This document shows positions 17,692 to 26,115 of a DNA stretch of 64,000 bases, piece by piece. This DNA is from Nonomuraea solani (lineage in GTDB: Bacteria > Actinomycetota > Actinomycetes > Streptosporangiales > Streptosporangiaceae). Within the stretch, counting starts at the first letter, position 1, and the number at the start of each line of letters is the position of its first letter. The stretch spans positions 675,620 through 739,619 of the forward strand of contig NZ_FNVT01000002.1 of assembly GCF_900108335.1 (NCBI RefSeq). Direction: 5' to 3'. Both the position numbers and the translations under genes were made by a program. The notes beneath the pieces were generated by a model. It did not search any database. It saw nothing but the letters and a program-made list of their open reading frames with translations, and had not been told where the DNA came from.

Positions 17692-19260
17692 TCATTTGGC
17701 GTCGGCGTAGGAGTCAACCGCGACTGCCTCCATCGGGAACCGCACGGGCGTGCTGCCGAACAGCAGCCTGCTCGCCTCGGCCGCGGCCTCCGACACCGCC
17801 GCGATGACCTCCTCCGCCTGCCCGATCGGGCAGTGCACCATCACCTCGTCGTGCTGGAAGAACACCATCCTGGCCGGCTCGGGCAGCAGCCCGCGCAGCA
17901 CCGCCAGCAGCGCCAGAGCCCATTCGGCCGCCGTGCCCTGCACCACGAAGTTCCGGGTGAAGCGCCCCCGGTCCCTGGCCGCCCGCGTGCCCTCGGGCCC
18001 CGACACCAGCTCCTTCCACCGGGCCGACGGGGGCGGGCTGGTGCGCCCCAGCCAGGAGCGTACGAGATGCCCGTCCTCCCCCGCCTTGGCCGCGTCTTCG
18101 ACGAACTGGTAGGCCTTGGGGAAGCGCTGCCGCATCACGGCCAGCAGTTTGGAGGCGTCGCCGCTGGTGCCGCCGTACATGGCGGACAGCATCGCGATCT
18201 TGGCGTTGTCGCGCTCGCCGCCGAACGACTGCGCCAGCGCCGAGTACAGGTCGATCTGCCCCGCCGCCCTGGCCAGCCCTCCGTCGCCGGCCATCGCGGC
18301 CAGCACCCGCGGCTCCAGTTGCGCGGCGTCGGCCACCACCAGCACCCAGCCGTCGTCGGCCACCACGACCCGCCGCATCACCTTGGGGATCTGCAGCGCG
18401 CCGCCCCCGTTGGTGGCCCATCGCCCGGACACGACCCCGCCCACCACGTATTCGGGCCGGAAACGACCGCCGCGCACCCACTGGTCGGCCCACACCCACC
18501 CGTGGAAGCTGAACAGCCGCGCCAGCTCCTTGTAGGCCAGCAGCGGCGCCACGGCCGGATGGTCGATCTGCTTCAGCTCCCACGACCTGGTCGTCTTCAG
18601 CGCCACCCCCGCGGCCTTGAACGCCTTGACCAGTTGCTGCACGGAGTCGGGGTTGACCTGGTGCCCGAACGCCGCCGTCACCTCGTCGGCCAGGGCCTGG
18701 AGCTTGGCCGGCCGCATGCCGTGCACGGGACGCGGGCCGAGCAGGTCGGTCAGCAGCGCGTCGTGCACGTCTCTGCGCCACGGCATGCCGTCATAGGACA
18801 TCTCGGCCGCGACGAGCGCCCCGGCCGACTCGGCGGCCACCAGCAGCCGGAACCTGCCGGGCTCGGGCAGCGCCGCGATCCGGCCGAGCTGATCGGCCAG
18901 CACCTCCGCCATCGCCTCGGCGCCGAGCGGCTCGGGCGCGAACAGCGTGCCGGGCGCGCTGGGCTGCTCCTCCGGCACCGGCAGCCCGTGCAGCCTGGCG
19001 TGCGCGGCCCTGGCCGTGCGGGGCTCGCCGTAGCGGCCCTCGTGGGCGAGCAGCAGCCCCTCGGTCAGCGCGAGGTCATGGCAGCGCGCGACCCGCACGC
19101 CCCGCTCCAGCAGCGGCGGGTAGGCCTCCCGCGCGTCGGCCCACACCCACCGGGGCCGCTCGGCCGCCTCCAGCTCACCGACGGCCCCCGCCAGATCGGC
19201 GGGACGGCGCGCCGCGCCCCCGACCGGCTGCACCGTCTCCCCCGCGACCACGACATACAC
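17692..19260 (-). CDS. Stand-alone family A DNA polymerase with exonuclease-like N-domain
   Basis: Actinobacterial protein (522 aa from the GTG at 19260) usually labelled bifunctional 3'-5' exonuclease/DNA polymerase. The C-terminal half has all family A motifs: A as DAAQLEPRVLAAM, B as RDNAKIAMLSAMYGG, and C as FFQHDEVMVHC. The N-terminal DnaQ-like half lacks a clear full set of exonuclease acidic residues, so proofreading may be lost. It has no 5'-nuclease domain, unlike PolA. It lies just downstream of a metallophosphoesterase on the same strand; a repair role is inference. The start is uncertain because no good ribosome site precedes it. Confidence 0.88.
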   Translation of the reverse strand: MYVVVAGETVQPVGGAARRPADLAGAVGELEAAERPRWVWADAREAYPPLLERGVRVARCHDLALTEGLLLAHEGRYGEPRTARAAHARLHGLPVPEEQPSAPGTLFAPEPLGAEAMAEVLADQLGRIAALPEPGRFRLLVAAESAGALVAAEMSYDGMPWRRDVHDALLTDLLGPRPVHGMRPAKLQALADEVTAAFGHQVNPDSVQQLVKAFKAAGVALKTTRSWELKQIDHPAVAPLLAYKELARLFSFHGWVWADQWVRGGRFRPEYVVGGVVSGRWATNGGGALQIPKVMRRVVVADDGWVLVVADAAQLEPRVLAAMAGDGGLARAAGQIDLYSALAQSFGGERDNAKIAMLSAMYGGTSGDASKLLAVMRQRFPKAYQFVEDAAKAGEDGHLVRSWLGRTSPPPSARWKELVSGPEGTRAARDRGRFTRNFVVQGTAAEWALALLAVLRGLLPEPARMVFFQHDEVMVHCPIGQAEEVIAAVSEAAAEASRLLFGSTPVRFPMEAVAVDSYADAK

Positions 19261-19298
19261 GTGGTCAAGGGTGCCAAACGCCTCCGACAGAAATCTCC

Positions 19299-20813
19299 TC
19301 AGGCCAGGCTTATCCGCACCTCGTCCTCCATCGGCGGGTCGATCTCCTGCGCCAGGCAGCCGGTCGCGGCGAAGCACCGCACGGTCAGCTCGTCGGGAGT
19401 GACCGAGATGTGCAGGAACTGCTTGAAGAACGGCGGCGCGTCCCAGTCGGACAGCTCGGACAGGAACCGGTGGAACATCCTGTCCACCGGCAGCCGGAAC
19501 GGCCACGGCCAGGCCCCCAGCAGCCGGGCCGCCCAGCGCATCCGCCGGGTGATCTTCACCGGCCCCTCGGGGGTCCTGACCGGCTCGTTCTTGATGTGCT
19601 CGGACATGATGCACGACGCCTCGGACGGCGTCAGGTAGATCCACCTCATCCGCAGCCGCTTGGCGTAGAGCTGGCTGTAGAAGGACAGCGAGTCGCCGCG
19701 CAGCGGATAGCACTTGAAGGCGTCCTCGTGCACCTCCGCCACGTCCACCCGCTGGATGGTGTGCGTGGCGTGCATGAACGCCCCGGCGCCGCCGGACACG
19801 ATGTACTGGATCACCCGATCGCCCACCTTGACCGGATAACGCTGGTAGTTGTGCACGTCGCCGCCGATGGCCGCGACGTACCGGTGCGCCGGGTCGCGCA
19901 CGATGTCGTCGATCGTCCCGCCGCCCTCCAGCGGCGACGGCTTGTACGCGTTGCCGGTGTAGATCGGCTTGCCGGTCACCAGGATCTTCGGCCGGGGGTC
20001 GAGCGAGACCCGGCGCAGCCAGTCGGCCTGGGCCTTGTCGATGACGTTCCTGATGCCGGTGTCCACGCCCACGACCAGCAGGCTGTCGCTCTCGATCATC
20101 CAGTACGGCCCCGGCTGCGTCGCCTGCTGCGTGTCCTTGCCCCTGAGAGCGCGCGCCTCGGCCAGCCGCACCTCGTCGATCGTCTCCGGCTTACGCCAGA
20201 GCAGGCCGCGCAGCCCCCGGTCCGGCCTGGGCTTGAGCGGCTCGGCGTCGCAGAAGACGCGCATGAAGCCGCCGAGCCCGTCGTACCAGTCGTGGTTGCC
20301 GGGGATCGCGTAGATCGGGGCGTCGTAGTCCTGGTACGGGCGGAAGAACTTGTCGCAGTACTCGTTGCCCGATCCGGTCGGGTAGATCACGTCGCTGGCG
20401 ATGACGGCGAAGGACGTGTCCTCGCCCAGTTTCAGCATGGCCGGAACAACGGCGTACTGAGAGGCGTCGCCCTCTCCGGTATCACCAAGCAGAAGGAAAC
20501 TAAAATTTCCCCCTAAGGACTGTTCGATACGCAATTGCGGGTCAATCCCGCGCGCTTCCTGCGCTTCCATCCAGCGCGCCCGCACCTCACCCGACGGATC
20601 ACCGAACAACCCGGCCAGGATCTCGTTGCGAGAGAGCCAGAGCGTCCGTAAATTCAACCAGGTGAATGTGCGCTTATTGGGCCTGAGCTGTACGAACGCA
20701 CCAGGTTGCGCACAAGCCCACCCCGCCCCCTCCTCCGACACCCGAGAGGAAAGCTGCTTTCCGCGCTCAGCCGCGACTTCCACCATGACCACATCTTTAC
20801 CGCGATCTCCCAT
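19299..20813 (-). CDS. Calcineurin-like metallophosphoesterase
   Basis: Two-metal phosphoesterase of 504 aa. The metal-binding signatures appear in order: LLGDTGEGD, IASDVIYP (Asn usually follows here; Asp-Val is present), GNHDWYDG and GGDVHNYQRYP. The C-terminus is an extra 150-residue domain of unknown role. No signal peptide is evident. The ATG at 20813 is preferred; ATG 20786 is possible. The preceding promoter region is shared with the divergent TPR-like gene. The substrate is unknown. Confidence 0.9.
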   Translation of the reverse strand: MGDRGKDVVMVEVAAERGKQLSSRVSEEGAGWACAQPGAFVQLRPNKRTFTWLNLRTLWLSRNEILAGLFGDPSGEVRARWMEAQEARGIDPQLRIEQSLGGNFSFLLLGDTGEGDASQYAVVPAMLKLGEDTSFAVIASDVIYPTGSGNEYCDKFFRPYQDYDAPIYAIPGNHDWYDGLGGFMRVFCDAEPLKPRPDRGLRGLLWRKPETIDEVRLAEARALRGKDTQQATQPGPYWMIESDSLLVVGVDTGIRNVIDKAQADWLRRVSLDPRPKILVTGKPIYTGNAYKPSPLEGGGTIDDIVRDPAHRYVAAIGGDVHNYQRYPVKVGDRVIQYIVSGGAGAFMHATHTIQRVDVAEVHEDAFKCYPLRGDSLSFYSQLYAKRLRMRWIYLTPSEASCIMSEHIKNEPVRTPEGPVKITRRMRWAARLLGAWPWPFRLPVDRMFHRFLSELSDWDAPPFFKQFLHISVTPDELTVRCFAATGCLAQEIDPPMEDEVRISLA

Positions 20814-20916
20814 TTGTGCATCCCGAACGCTCCGTACTGCTCGGAACACAGAAGGTTCACCATGGTGTAACCTCACCCCCCAAGCAAGCGGTTGGGATCG
20901 CCGAAGAGAGGCTCCC

Positions 20917-21330
20917 ATGACCCGAAACGGCCCGGACGACGCGACCCGGCGAGGTGCCTCCGACGTGGAGGCCATCGAGGGCCTGCTGGCGTTCGCCCAG
21001 ACCCGGCCCCGGTGGGGCGGGGGCGCGGCGCTCAGCAGCGCGAGCGAGGCGATCGCCCGGAGCCGGGTCCTGGCCAAGAACTCTCCGGGGGAGCACACGG
21101 CCTTACTGGCCCGGTGCCTGCGCACGACCGCCAAGCTCCTGCTCGTACGGGGCCGCGCCACGGAGGCCCTGCCCCTGGCGCAGGAGGCGGTGGCGCTCAC
21201 CCGCTCGATCGGCGACGGCCCGCTGGTGGTCTCCCTGGCCTGCCTCGCCGCCGCCCTCGAAGCCCTCCACCGCTACAGCGAAGCCGCCGCCACCCTGGCC
21301 GAAGCCGAACGCCTCCCCCCACCCGGCTGA
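20917..21330 (+). CDS. Small TPR-like helical protein
   Basis: A 137-residue soluble protein, mainly alanine-rich helix pairs. The segments ARCLRTTAKLLLVRGRATEA and VSLACLAAALEALHRYSEAA resemble two or three tetratricopeptide repeats, suggesting a protein-interaction adaptor. A gagagg ribosome site sits 6 bases before the ATG. Divergent from the metallophosphoesterase gene. No specific function can be given. Confidence 0.75.
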   Translation: MTRNGPDDATRRGASDVEAIEGLLAFAQTRPRWGGGAALSSASEAIARSRVLAKNSPGEHTALLARCLRTTAKLLLVRGRATEALPLAQEAVALTRSIGDGPLVVSLACLAAALEALHRYSEAAATLAEAERLPPPG

Positions 21331-21362
21331 CCTCCCTCCCCCAGCCGTCGCCCCTCCCCCAA

Positions 21363-21389
21363 AAAGGACCTCAGCCGAAGTGCGGCGGG
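21363..21389 (+). repeat. Dispersed 27-bp intergenic repeat, copy 1
   Basis: AAAGGACCTC followed by nnCCGnAGTnnGnCGGG. The same element occurs at 27058-27084 and 45822-45848, with 21 of 27 positions invariant. Here GGACCTC also pairs with GAGGTCC at 21398-21404 to form a hairpin between two convergent genes. Confidence 0.6.
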
Positions 21390-21395
21390 ACGTGG

Positions 21396-22967
21396 CTAGA
21401 GGTCCGGGATGAGGACGCCCGGGTTGAGCACCCCCATGGGGTCGAGCTCGCCCTTGACCGCCCGCAACACCGCCACCCCCAAGGCCCCCACCTCGGCCCC
21501 ATAGGCGTCCCGGTGATCACGGCCCACCCCGTGGTGGTGCGTGATGGTGCCACCGGCCTCCACGATGGCCGCGCTCGCCGCCGCCTTGGCCCGTTCCCAC
21601 TGCGCCACCGGGTCGGCGTCCTGCGGGGTCACGACGGTGAAGTAGAGCGACGCCCCCGTCTCGTACACGTGGGAGATGTGACACATCACCAGCGGCGACC
21701 CGAGCGCGCCGAGCGCGCCGAGCAGCGCGAGCCGTACCGCGTCGTAGAGCCGTGGCAGGTTCGCCCAGAACCCGGCCGTCTCCAGCGTCTCGACGGTGGC
21801 CCCGGCGGCGAGCAGGGAGTCGCGCAGGTACGGCGCCGAGAACCGGCCCCGCTCCCACGCCTCGCCCGGCCCCGCCCCGAGCGGCTCGCCACCCAGCCGC
21901 GCCAGCACGGCGGAGGCCGCCCGCCGCCGTTCCGTCAGCGAAGCCCCCTCGTAACCGGCGATCAGCAGGCAGCCCGACTCCCCCGAGCCGATCGCCTCCG
22001 GCTTGGCCAGCCCGATCATCGTCTCGGTCTCGTCGGACAGCCGCAGCACGGTCGGAAGCGGACCCTCCTGGGCGAGCGCCCGCATGGCCGCCGAACCCTC
22101 CGCGAACGACGCGAACCGCCACCCTTCGTACGAACGCTCGGCCGGAACCCGCCGCACCCGCAGCCGCAGCGACGTGATCACCCCGAACACCCCCTCGGAC
22201 CCGAGGACGAGCTGCCGCAGATCGGGCCCCGCCGCCGATTTGGGGGCACGGCCGAGGTCCAGCGTCCCCGACGGGGTGGCCAGCGTCAGACCGGCCACCA
22301 TGTCGTCGAAACGTCCGTATCCGGCCGAGGCCTGCCCGCTCGACCGGGCCGCCGCGAAGCCGCCGAGCGTGGCGTACTCGAAGGACTGGGGGAAGTGGCC
22401 CAGCGTCAGCCCGTGCGCGGCGAGCAGCCGCTCGGCCTCGGGAGCGCGTACGCCCGGCTCGAACTCGGCCACCATCGACTCGGCGTCCACCGACCGCAGC
22501 CGGTCCATCCGCCCCAGGTCCAGCGCGATCACCCCGGCGAACCCGGCGCGGGCGGCGGTGAGCCCGCCCACCACCGAGGTGCCGCCGCCGAACGGCACGA
22601 CCGCGATCCGCTCCCTGGAGCACAGCCGCAGCAGCTCGGCCACCTCGTCGTGCGAGCCGGGCAGCACCACCGCGTCGGGCGCGCCGGCGCCGTCGCCCGC
22701 GCGCATCCGCAGCAGGTCGGGGGTGGATTTGCCGCGCGTGTGCCGGACCCGGTCCTCGTGCCCGGTGCGCACGTGGCCCGCGCCCACGACCTTGGCGAGG
22801 GCTTCGAGCAGCGGCTCCGGCAGGGCGACCGGCGGGAGCCGCACCGCGTCGAGGGTGGCGGCGGGGGCGTCGGGCGCGCGCACGCCGAGCAGGTCGTGCA
22901 GGAGCGCGCGGATCGGCTCGGGCAGTTCGCGGGCCTGGGAGGGGGCGCCCCACCCCGACCACGACAT
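21396..22967 (-). CDS. FAD-linked oxidase, alkyl-DHAP synthase-like
   Basis: FAD_binding_4 flavoprotein of 523 aa resembling alkyldihydroxyacetonephosphate synthase. The FAD loop is PFGGGTSVVGGL, followed by TLGGFAAARSSGQ and YGRFDDMVAGL; the C-terminal FAD-oxidase domain has the family's HHHGVGRDHR, whose histidines are catalytic in AGPS. The ATG at 22967 has GGAG 6 bases upstream. It is divergent from a tetR-glpD pair with only 31 bases between starts. A role in ether-lipid or glycerol-derived metabolism is suggested by that pairing but is not proved; many bacterial homologues oxidise other 2-hydroxyacids. Confidence 0.9.
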   Translation of the reverse strand: MSWSGWGAPSQARELPEPIRALLHDLLGVRAPDAPAATLDAVRLPPVALPEPLLEALAKVVGAGHVRTGHEDRVRHTRGKSTPDLLRMRAGDGAGAPDAVVLPGSHDEVAELLRLCSRERIAVVPFGGGTSVVGGLTAARAGFAGVIALDLGRMDRLRSVDAESMVAEFEPGVRAPEAERLLAAHGLTLGHFPQSFEYATLGGFAAARSSGQASAGYGRFDDMVAGLTLATPSGTLDLGRAPKSAAGPDLRQLVLGSEGVFGVITSLRLRVRRVPAERSYEGWRFASFAEGSAAMRALAQEGPLPTVLRLSDETETMIGLAKPEAIGSGESGCLLIAGYEGASLTERRRAASAVLARLGGEPLGAGPGEAWERGRFSAPYLRDSLLAAGATVETLETAGFWANLPRLYDAVRLALLGALGALGSPLVMCHISHVYETGASLYFTVVTPQDADPVAQWERAKAAASAAIVEAGGTITHHHGVGRDHRDAYGAEVGALGVAVLRAVKGELDPMGVLNPGVLIPDL

Positions 22968-22985
22968 CGGTTCTCCAGTCACGCT

Positions 22986-23017
22986 TACACTGTGACACAT
23001 GACGTCGATTCGTCACA
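22986..23017. promoter_or_regulatory. tetR -10 box and TGTGAC-N15-GTCACA inverted repeat
   Basis: TACACT (22986-22991) ends 7 bases before the tetR ATG. TGTGAC (22991-22996) and GTCACA (23012-23017) form an inverted repeat spanning the start codon, with the palindrome GACGTC between. This could let the repressor control both divergent transcripts. Confidence 0.5.
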
Positions 23018-23553
23018 ATGAAGCCGTCCTGGACGCGGCCAGAGACTGCGTGCTGGCGTACGGGGTGCGCAGGACGACGCTCACGGACGTGGCGCGCAGG
23101 GCCGGAGTGTCCCGGATGACGATCTATCGCCACTGGCCCGATGTGCGCTCGCTGGTGGCCGACCTGATGACCAGGGAATGGGTGCGCGTCGTCGCCGACC
23201 TGGATCTGTCCGATCCGGTGCGGGCGGTGGTGGCCGGCGTACGGGGGCTGCGCGCGCACCCGCTCTGGCGCAAGATCGTGGAAGTGGACCCGGAACTGCT
23301 GATGCCGTACGTGCTGGACCGGCGGGGCGCCAGCCACGACGCCGTGCTGGAGGTGCTGGAGCGGGCGCTCGGCGACCCGCGCAAGGCCCGGGCGGTGCTG
23401 CTCGTGGCCCAGTCGTTCCTGCTGTCCGCCCCCACGATGCTCGACCCCGTGACGCTCGACCCCCTGACGCTCGACCCCAAGACGCTCGACCCCGTGACGC
23501 TCGACGACCTCGACGCCGAGCTGACCACGATCCTGGAGGCCTACCTTGGATAG
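22999..23553 (+). CDS. TetR-family regulator with a repeat-expanded C-terminus
   Basis: TetR-type regulator (184 aa). The helix-turn-helix is in VARRAGVSRMTIYRHWPDV at about residues 30-48. Between residues 147 and 171 lies a run of five-residue repeats (LDPVT, LDPLT, LDPKT, LDPVT) encoded by 15-bp tandem copies, which is unusual for the family. The gene appears leaderless. It overlaps glpD by 8 bases, so it probably controls glpD and the divergent flavoenzyme in response to a glycerol- or lipid-derived signal (inference). Confidence 0.9.
   Translation: MTSIRHNEAVLDAARDCVLAYGVRRTTLTDVARRAGVSRMTIYRHWPDVRSLVADLMTREWVRVVADLDLSDPVRAVVAGVRGLRAHPLWRKIVEVDPELLMPYVLDRRGASHDAVLEVLERALGDPRKARAVLLVAQSFLLSAPTMLDPVTLDPLTLDPKTLDPVTLDDLDAELTTILEAYLG
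23437..23511 (+). repeat. Five 15-bp tandem coding repeats within tetR
   Basis: Units of the form acgctcgaccccNNg repeat in register at 23437, 23452, 23467, 23482 and 23497; the last is degenerate. Unit changes keep the frame, so copy number could vary without breaking the protein. Confidence 0.85.
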
Positions 23554-25042
23554 CTCGCTGAACGCCGCCAGACGCTCCCGCGAACTGCGGCTGGTCGCCG
23601 AGGAGCGGATGGACGTGCTGGTGGTGGGGCTTGGCGCGACCGGCGCGGGCGCCGCCCTGGACGCCGCGTCGCGTGGGCTCAGGGTGGCGGCGATCGACGC
23701 GCACGACCTGGCGTTCGGGACGTCCAGGTGGAGCTCCAAGATGATTCACGGCGGGCTGCGCTACCTCGCCAAGGGCCAGGTGGACGTCGCCCACGAGAGC
23801 GCGGTGGAGCGCGGCATCCTGCTGCGGACGACCGCTCCGCACCTGGTGAAGGCGCACCCGTACCTGCTGCCGCTGACCCCGGCCGTCACGCGGCGGCAGG
23901 CGGCGCTGATCATGACCGGCTACCGGCTCGGCGACGGGCTGAGGGCCGCCGCGCGCACGCCGCGCCGCCTGCTGCCCGGCCCGTCACGGCTGAACGCCGC
24001 CCGCACGCACACGCTCGCCTCCGTGGTGGCCCAGGACGGCCTGCGCGGCGCGCTGCTGTCGTGGGACGGCCGGCTCTCCGACGACGCCCGCCTGGTGGTG
24101 GCGCTCGCCAGGACCGCCGCCGCGCACGGCGCGCGCGTGCTGACCCGCTGCCGCGCCCTGCGGCTCACGGACCAGGGCGCCGAGGTACGCGACGAGCTGA
24201 CGGGCGAGGAGTTCACCCTCCGCGCGAGAACGGTGATCAACGCCGCCGGGGTGTGGGCGGGCACGCTGGATCCGCAGGTGAAGCTGCGTCCGTCCCGTGG
24301 CACGCACCTCGTCCTGGAGCCCGGGACGCTGCCGGGGCTGATCGCGGGCATGCACCTGCCGATCCCCGGCGAGAGCAACCGGTTCGCGCTCGTGCTCCCC
24401 CAGCGCGACGGCCGCGTGTACGTCGGGCTGACGGACGAACCGGTGGACGGCCCGGTGCCCGACGTGCCCGAGGCGCCCGAGGAGGACGTCAGAGCGCTTC
24501 TGGAGGTGCTGAACGGGGTTCTTGAGGTTCCGGTGACCAGAGAGGCGGTCGCGGGCGCGTACGCGGGCCTCAGGCCCCTCCTGGCGGCAGGCGGCAGGAC
24601 GGCCGACCTGTCCAGGAGACACGCGGTGTTCGCGGACGGCGGCCTCGTGACCGTGGTCGGCGGAAAGCTCACGACATATCGCCGCATGGCCGAGGACGCG
24701 GTGGATCGAGCGATCTCGCAGCAGAACCTCCCGGCGGGCCGGAGTCGTACGCGAAAACTGCCGCTCGTGGGCGCGGGCCCGCAGCCGTCCGGAGTGCCGC
24801 CGCGCCTGGCGGAGCGGTACGGCAGCGAGGCCGAAGCCGTCCACGCACTCGTCAAGACCCACCCGGAGGAGGTCGGGCTGGGCCTCACCAAGGGCGAGCT
24901 GCTCTGGTCGGTCAGGCACGAGGGGGCGCTCGACGAGAGCGATCTGCTGGACAGGCGGACCAGGATCGGCCTGGTCAAGCGGGACAGAGACCACGCGCTG
25001 CCCGCGACACGGGACGTACTTGATCGAATCTCCCGCGCCTAA
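23546..25042 (+). CDS. glpD: Glycerol-3-phosphate dehydrogenase (FAD, GlpD type)
   Basis: Membrane-associated flavoprotein (498 aa) oxidising sn-glycerol 3-phosphate to dihydroxyacetone phosphate. The N-terminal dinucleotide motif is VVGLGATGAGAALDAASRG, followed by the GlpD signature FGTSRWSSKMIHGGLRYL, and GGKLTTYRRMAEDAVD near residue 373. The TTG start at 23546 is well supported: ggagg lies 6 bases upstream, and the protein then begins just ahead of the FAD domain. It overlaps tetR by 8 bases and is likely co-transcribed with it. Confidence 0.95.
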   Translation: MDSSLNAARRSRELRLVAEERMDVLVVGLGATGAGAALDAASRGLRVAAIDAHDLAFGTSRWSSKMIHGGLRYLAKGQVDVAHESAVERGILLRTTAPHLVKAHPYLLPLTPAVTRRQAALIMTGYRLGDGLRAAARTPRRLLPGPSRLNAARTHTLASVVAQDGLRGALLSWDGRLSDDARLVVALARTAAAHGARVLTRCRALRLTDQGAEVRDELTGEEFTLRARTVINAAGVWAGTLDPQVKLRPSRGTHLVLEPGTLPGLIAGMHLPIPGESNRFALVLPQRDGRVYVGLTDEPVDGPVPDVPEAPEEDVRALLEVLNGVLEVPVTREAVAGAYAGLRPLLAAGGRTADLSRRHAVFADGGLVTVVGGKLTTYRRMAEDAVDRAISQQNLPAGRSRTRKLPLVGAGPQPSGVPPRLAERYGSEAEAVHALVKTHPEEVGLGLTKGELLWSVRHEGALDESDLLDRRTRIGLVKRDRDHALPATRDVLDRISRA

Positions 25043-25055
25043 ACGCACCAATCCG

Positions 25056-25074
25056 TTAGGTTAGTCTTACCTAA
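25056..25074. promoter_or_regulatory. DtxR/IdeR iron box
   Basis: TTAGGTTAGTCTTACCTAA matches the 19-bp DtxR/IdeR consensus TTAGGTTAGCCTAACCTAA at 17 of 19 positions, keeping both outer heptamers. It lies 26 bases before the start of the Suc_Fer gene, where binding of the iron-loaded repressor would block transcription. Confidence 0.88.
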
Positions 25075-25100
25075 TTCGGAGCGGGGGAAGGGACAAGGCG

Positions 25101-26015
25101 TTGGCGAGGGGCTGCGAGCATCCGATCGGCTGCCACACCGGACAGGTGCCCACTCTGGCCAGCGCCACCGTGGGAGCCAGGCTGTGGCTGCTGATCGAAT
25201 ACGCCGGCGCCTGGCCGTCCCACCTCGAAAGCTTCGAACTTCCTGAAAAAATCTCGGAACTCGTACGCAGGGCGCTCGAACGCGGTATCAGGCCTCAGCT
25301 GATCCGCCGTCCTGGAAAGCGGACCCGCCCGCAGGACCAGGGGATCCGTGTGCTACTGGCCTACGCGGCGGGGGATCGTCCCTGGTTGGCGCAGGGTGTC
25401 GTCGCAGGTCCCGAAGATCTTGACCTGGACGCGCTCGTGGCCGGAGTGGTCCCGGAGTCCTGCATACTTGAGGACGAGCCGGTATTTCTGGTCTGCACAC
25501 ACGCCAAGCGCAACGTGTGCTGCGCCCGCATTGGATTGCCCCTCGCTCGGTCCCTGGCCGAAAACCTGCCGGACAGAGTGTGGGAAACGTCACACGTTGG
25601 CGGCGATCGGTACGCCGCCAACCTCGTGTGCTTGCCACACGGAATTTTCTACGGCAGCATGTCTCAGGCTGCTGCACTGTCAGCGGCTAACGCGTACCGG
25701 TCGGGCGAGGTCATTCTCGACCGCTACCGGGGACGCGCAGGCATCCCTGAGCCATTGCAAGCCGCGGAACATTTTGCCCGAGCCCATACGGGAGAGTGTT
25801 CTGTCGGCGCGGTGGCCGTGGAATCCTCCAGGTCGGACGGCGACGTAACCGAAGCGGTAGTACGCTGCGGCGACGTCCGGTTCGAGGTTGTGGTTGAGCC
25901 ATCGGCGTTCACAGCGCCGTGTGGTACGGCTTGCGCCGAGACGATCACCACCTACCGGCTGGTTTCGCTGGACAGGCTCACGCCTGTGCGGTACGCCACG
26001 CCTGCTCTCGCCTGA
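25101..26015 (+). CDS. Suc_Fer-like (sucrase/ferredoxin domain) protein, iron regulated
   Basis: Member of the sucrase/ferredoxin-like family (304 aa) with a thioredoxin-fold [2Fe-2S] domain. The cysteine-rich segment CTHAKRNVCCARIGLPLA and HVGGDRYAANLVCLPHG are the family's hallmark pair; additional Cys pairs lie at the N-terminus (CEHPIGCHTG) and C-terminus (CGTACAET). The label sucrase is historical; a role in electron transfer or iron release is more likely. A DtxR/IdeR box precedes it, so expression should rise when iron is scarce. The TTG at 25101 follows a gggggaaggga ribosome site. GC content is somewhat lower than in neighbours, with many A/T third positions, which may mean transfer. 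Confidence 0.85.
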   Translation: MARGCEHPIGCHTGQVPTLASATVGARLWLLIEYAGAWPSHLESFELPEKISELVRRALERGIRPQLIRRPGKRTRPQDQGIRVLLAYAAGDRPWLAQGVVAGPEDLDLDALVAGVVPESCILEDEPVFLVCTHAKRNVCCARIGLPLARSLAENLPDRVWETSHVGGDRYAANLVCLPHGIFYGSMSQAAALSAANAYRSGEVILDRYRGRAGIPEPLQAAEHFARAHTGECSVGAVAVESSRSDGDVTEAVVRCGDVRFEVVVEPSAFTAPCGTACAETITTYRLVSLDRLTPVRYATPALA

Positions 26016-26115
26016 ACAGGGAACATCACGGCCCGGCCTTGCGTTGGACCAGTGACGCCAAAAGCGTCCAATGCGGCTCAATTACCGAAATACCTCTCAC
26101 GAAGGTGGTTTTCTC

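Noticed and set aside
26044..26071. TTGGAC-N16-GTCCAA inverted repeat before the wbl gene
   Set aside because: Could be a terminator of the Suc_Fer gene or an operator, but the signal is too weak to call.
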